A stretch of 18,417 bases of DNA from Clostridia bacterium (GTDB taxonomy: Bacteria > Bacillota_E > SLMV01 > PUMD01). Positions within the stretch are counted from its first letter, which is position 1, and the number at the start of each line of letters is the position of its first letter. The notes under the pieces are model-generated. The model did no database searches. It was given only the letters and a program-made list of their open reading frames with translations, and was not told where the DNA came from. This document shows, piece after piece, positions 16,423 to 18,417 of this stretch. The translations under genes and the position numbers were made by a program. The stretch is from assembly GCA_003562655.1 (NCBI GenBank), contig PWUC01000154.1, positions 1-18,417 of the forward strand, read 5' to 3'.

Positions 16423-17997
16423 TTACCCTCCTCCCCCTGCCAGGGACTCTTCGGCGGCGCGCGACACGAGAAGGTACGCGGGCACTGCGCCGAACAAGGC
16501 ACAGACCAATACGGCAACTGCAAGTACGTGCCCACCGAGTTCAGCTACCATTCGTACGAGTTCCGCAGTTGAGGGAGCAGCCGTCCCCAGCTGCCAGAGC
16601 ACAACCGGGGCCATCACCACGAGACCGATAAGTGCCCCGGCGATCCCCAGGGTAACCATCTCCGTCAGGACCGCCGTAACGACCTGCCGATTGCGGGCAC
16701 CGAGCACCTTCATCAAGGCCAGTTCAGTGCGCCTTTTCATGAAGATCACATAAACTGTACCTGCATAGAGCATGGCACCCATGATGTACGCAGCCCAGGT
16801 AATCAGGGCCACCACAACCCGTGGCGGTGCGAAACTTGCAGAGGTGAATTGAGGCTCACTCTGCCTTAAGCGAAGCACGTCGCTGGGGGGAAACATCATC
16901 AGGGGCTCCGGAGCCATGGGGTGGTTGTCAAACCAGTCGGCAACCGCCAGGACCGTTCCGCCAGCGAGATCGCGCCGGATCTCCTCGACCAAGGCATTCA
17001 CCATTGCCTGCGACTGCACGGATACAGCCAGGAGCGATGGTTCGGGCTCCCAACCCGCCTCCTGTGCAAGTGCTTCGAAGGTCTCATGGGTTACCTGTAC
17101 TTGTGGTGTTGTCCAATAGCGATACTCTGACACGTATTTTGAGGGAGGTCGATCCCTTTCGGCAGCGATCCTCATCAACCCAACCCAGTCGATAACGGTA
17201 TTACTCCACTGGACAGATCTGGTAGGCAGCTCGATTAATCCCACCACCGAAAGGTCGGCCTCTTCTGTCTCGGTGAAATTCCAGTACCCATCGAACCTCG
17301 GAATCTCAAGGTGTAGCTGTTCCCCTGGTACAGGCGGCATGATGTGTGAGATAATGGGCTGCCCCATCGACAAATAGATTCGCTGTCCATCGAATCGATC
17401 ATAGCCGAACTGGCGACGCCCTTCGTACTCCGTCTCGGGTCGCCAGTTTTCCAGTACCGCTTCTCCCTTTTCGGAAAGATACCGACCGGAAACAACATAA
17501 TCATTTAGCCCCAGTCGGACATCCTGCTGCATTACCCGGGAACGGAGACTGGCAGGTACCAACTCATCATGTAGGCGCAAGAACACCGGCATGGTGTACA
17601 CGGGATAAACATCGGTGACACCCTCAAGATCCAGTATTGCTGCTCCCACTTCAAACAGATCGTCTATTCGATGTCTCGTGTCAATCATAAGGCCGGTGGA
17701 AACGGCCGACGGCATCAGCTCGATTAGTAAGTGCTCTTTATCATAATCAGCACGACGCCAGTGCCAACCGGGATTTGGATGGAGACTTGCATCAGCCACC
17801 GCCATTGAGTCGGGAAACACCATGATATCGCCGCCAATGAATGCCCGGGCAGTCATCGCCGCTTGACCGGGGCGCCCCATTGCAAGGTGCCCAGCAGCTA
17901 TGAGGGTTACTGTGGCGAAAGCTATGCTCAATACCGCAAGCACACTCCGGGTGAAACTGCGGCGTGCCATCTTCAGGCCCATGAGGACGAACTTCAT
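16423..17997 (-). CDS. ABC transporter permease, FtsX/MacB type (first permease)
   Basis: This 524-residue protein pairs with the downstream permease. Its N-terminus ([18 protein letters not shown]) is positively charged and followed by a membrane helix (about 17-40). A large extracytoplasmic domain (about 41-395) follows, then an FtsX domain with helices at about 397-423, 440-472 and 487-511. The loop RRTELALMKVLGARNRQV is the typical FtsX coupling segment that meets the ATPase. The ATG overlaps the ATPase stop as ATGA (17994-17997), so translation is coupled. The extracytoplasmic domain is longer than in many MacB or LolC/E proteins, and I do not recognise a substrate-specific signature. 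The C-terminus is Gly-rich (AGGGG), partly because it encodes the ribosome site of the next gene. Confidence 0.88.
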   Translation of the reverse strand: MKFVLMGLKMARRSFTRSVLAVLSIAFATVTLIAAGHLAMGRPGQAAMTARAFIGGDIMVFPDSMAVADASLHPNPGWHWRRADYDKEHLLIELMPSAVSTGLMIDTRHRIDDLFEVGAAILDLEGVTDVYPVYTMPVFLRLHDELVPASLRSRVMQQDVRLGLNDYVVSGRYLSEKGEAVLENWRPETEYEGRRQFGYDRFDGQRIYLSMGQPIISHIMPPVPGEQLHLEIPRFDGYWNFTETEEADLSVVGLIELPTRSVQWSNTVIDWVGLMRIAAERDRPPSKYVSEYRYWTTPQVQVTHETFEALAQEAGWEPEPSLLAVSVQSQAMVNALVEEIRRDLAGGTVLAVADWFDNHPMAPEPLMMFPPSDVLRLRQSEPQFTSASFAPPRVVVALITWAAYIMGAMLYAGTVYVIFMKRRTELALMKVLGARNRQVVTAVLTEMVTLGIAGALIGLVVMAPVVLWQLGTAAPSTAELVRMVAELGGHVLAVAVLVCALFGAVPAYLLVSRAAEESLAGGGG

Positions 17998-18417
17998 CGA
18001 AGGTCATCCTCGATTCTAACAATCTCTCCCGCCTCCAGGTGCAAGGCACGCGTGGCGTACTCAAGAACGCTCATATCATGAGTCACAGATACGATTGTTT
18101 GGCTTAGCCTTTTATTTAGGTCATGCATGATACCTAGGATAGACTCTGTGGATTCAGCATCGAGGTTGCCGGTGGGCTCGTCGGCCAGCAAAACCGCTGG
18201 CTCATTAGCGAGTGATCGGGCAACAGCAACGCGCTGCTTTTCTCCTCCGGAGAGCTGCCGAGGAAAATGGCCCATTCGGTCAGCCAATCCCACCATTTCT
18301 AACAGCATTTCCGCTCTTTCGACCTGTTCGGCTGGATTCATTGTGGAAAACTGAAGCGGGAAGAGTACGTTCTCCAGGGCAGTCATGTGCTCCAGCAGGT
18401 AGTAGGCTTGAAAAACG
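17994..18417 (-). CDS. ABC transporter ATP-binding protein, LolD/MacB type (partial, 5' end outside)
   Basis: This is the C-terminal part of an ABC ATPase; the gene enters from the right edge, so the Walker A region is missing from the window. The Q-loop [16 protein letters not shown] is at the edge. Then come the ABC signature [15 protein letters not shown], Walker [14 protein letters not shown] and the H-loop SVTHD. The FQxYxLLxxxTALENV segment and short C-terminus are typical of the LolD/MacB/FtsE class that drives FtsX-like permeases. The stop overlaps the first permease start. The three genes form one operon; its promoter lies outside the window. Confidence 0.92.
   Translation of the reverse strand, partial: VFQAYYLLEHMTALENVLFPLQFSTMNPAEQVERAEMLLEMVGLADRMGHFPRQLSGGEKQRVAVARSLANEPAVLLADEPTGNLDAESTESILGIMHDLNKRLSQTIVSVTHDMSVLEYATRALHLEAGEIVRIEDDLR

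Overview
The window is a high-GC bacterial chromosome segment with tightly packed genes. Two features hint at the host. There is a SplB-type spore photoproduct lyase gene, typical of endospore-forming Bacillota, and a lone large serine recombinase of the kind common in Bacillota and Actinomycetota. A deep-branching, GC-rich Bacillota lineage is my best guess, at low to moderate confidence: no rRNA or other phylogenetic marker is present, and the N-type ATPase operon is known to move laterally between phyla.

Layout. (1) 42-491, +: a small DUF134 HTH/zinc-ribbon DNA-binding protein. (2) 559-1572, -: splB, convergent with the DUF134 gene across a perfect palindrome. (3) 1734-4271, +: a large cytoplasmic-looking M14-family metallopeptidase, divergent from splB. 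(4) 4682-11693, +: a complete nine-gene N-type rotary ATPase operon in the diagnostic order atpD-C-Q-R-B-E-F-A-G, preceded by a good extended -10 promoter. (5) 11694-12676: almost 1 kb without a recognisable gene, ending in a strong promoter and leader for (6) 12677-12898, +: a cold-shock protein with a strong downstream hairpin. (7) 13281-14765, +: a large serine recombinase preceded by a 30-bp dyad. (8) 15001-18417, -: an ABC export operon of the MacB/LolCDE/FtsX type. Its ATPase gene runs off the right edge and is followed by two FtsX-like permeases.

How it works together. The atp genes encode a whole ATPase: catalytic head subunits beta, epsilon, alpha and gamma; membrane subunits a and c; a long b subunit with a delta-like C-terminus that would replace the missing delta gene; and the N-type-specific membrane proteins AtpQ and AtpR. 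The c subunit carries the full set of side chains of a Na+-binding site (Gln30, Glu63, Ser64, Thr65, Tyr68), so Na+ coupling is predicted.

Most notable signals. The atpD reading frame has an in-frame amber codon exactly where beta subunits have a conserved Glu (codon 53; GAG to TAG would explain it). The last gene, atpG, has no ATG, GTG or TTG at its homologous start, only a CTG overlapping the atpA stop codon. SplB has Ala where the usual H-donor Cys sits. The serine recombinase has Gln where the catalytic-site Arg of the YxRVS motif belongs. Each could be a sequencing error, a decaying gene or a real functional variant; they are listed separately with ways to tell these apart. I found no CRISPR array, rRNA, tRNA or insertion sequence, and no unambiguous novel multi-gene system.
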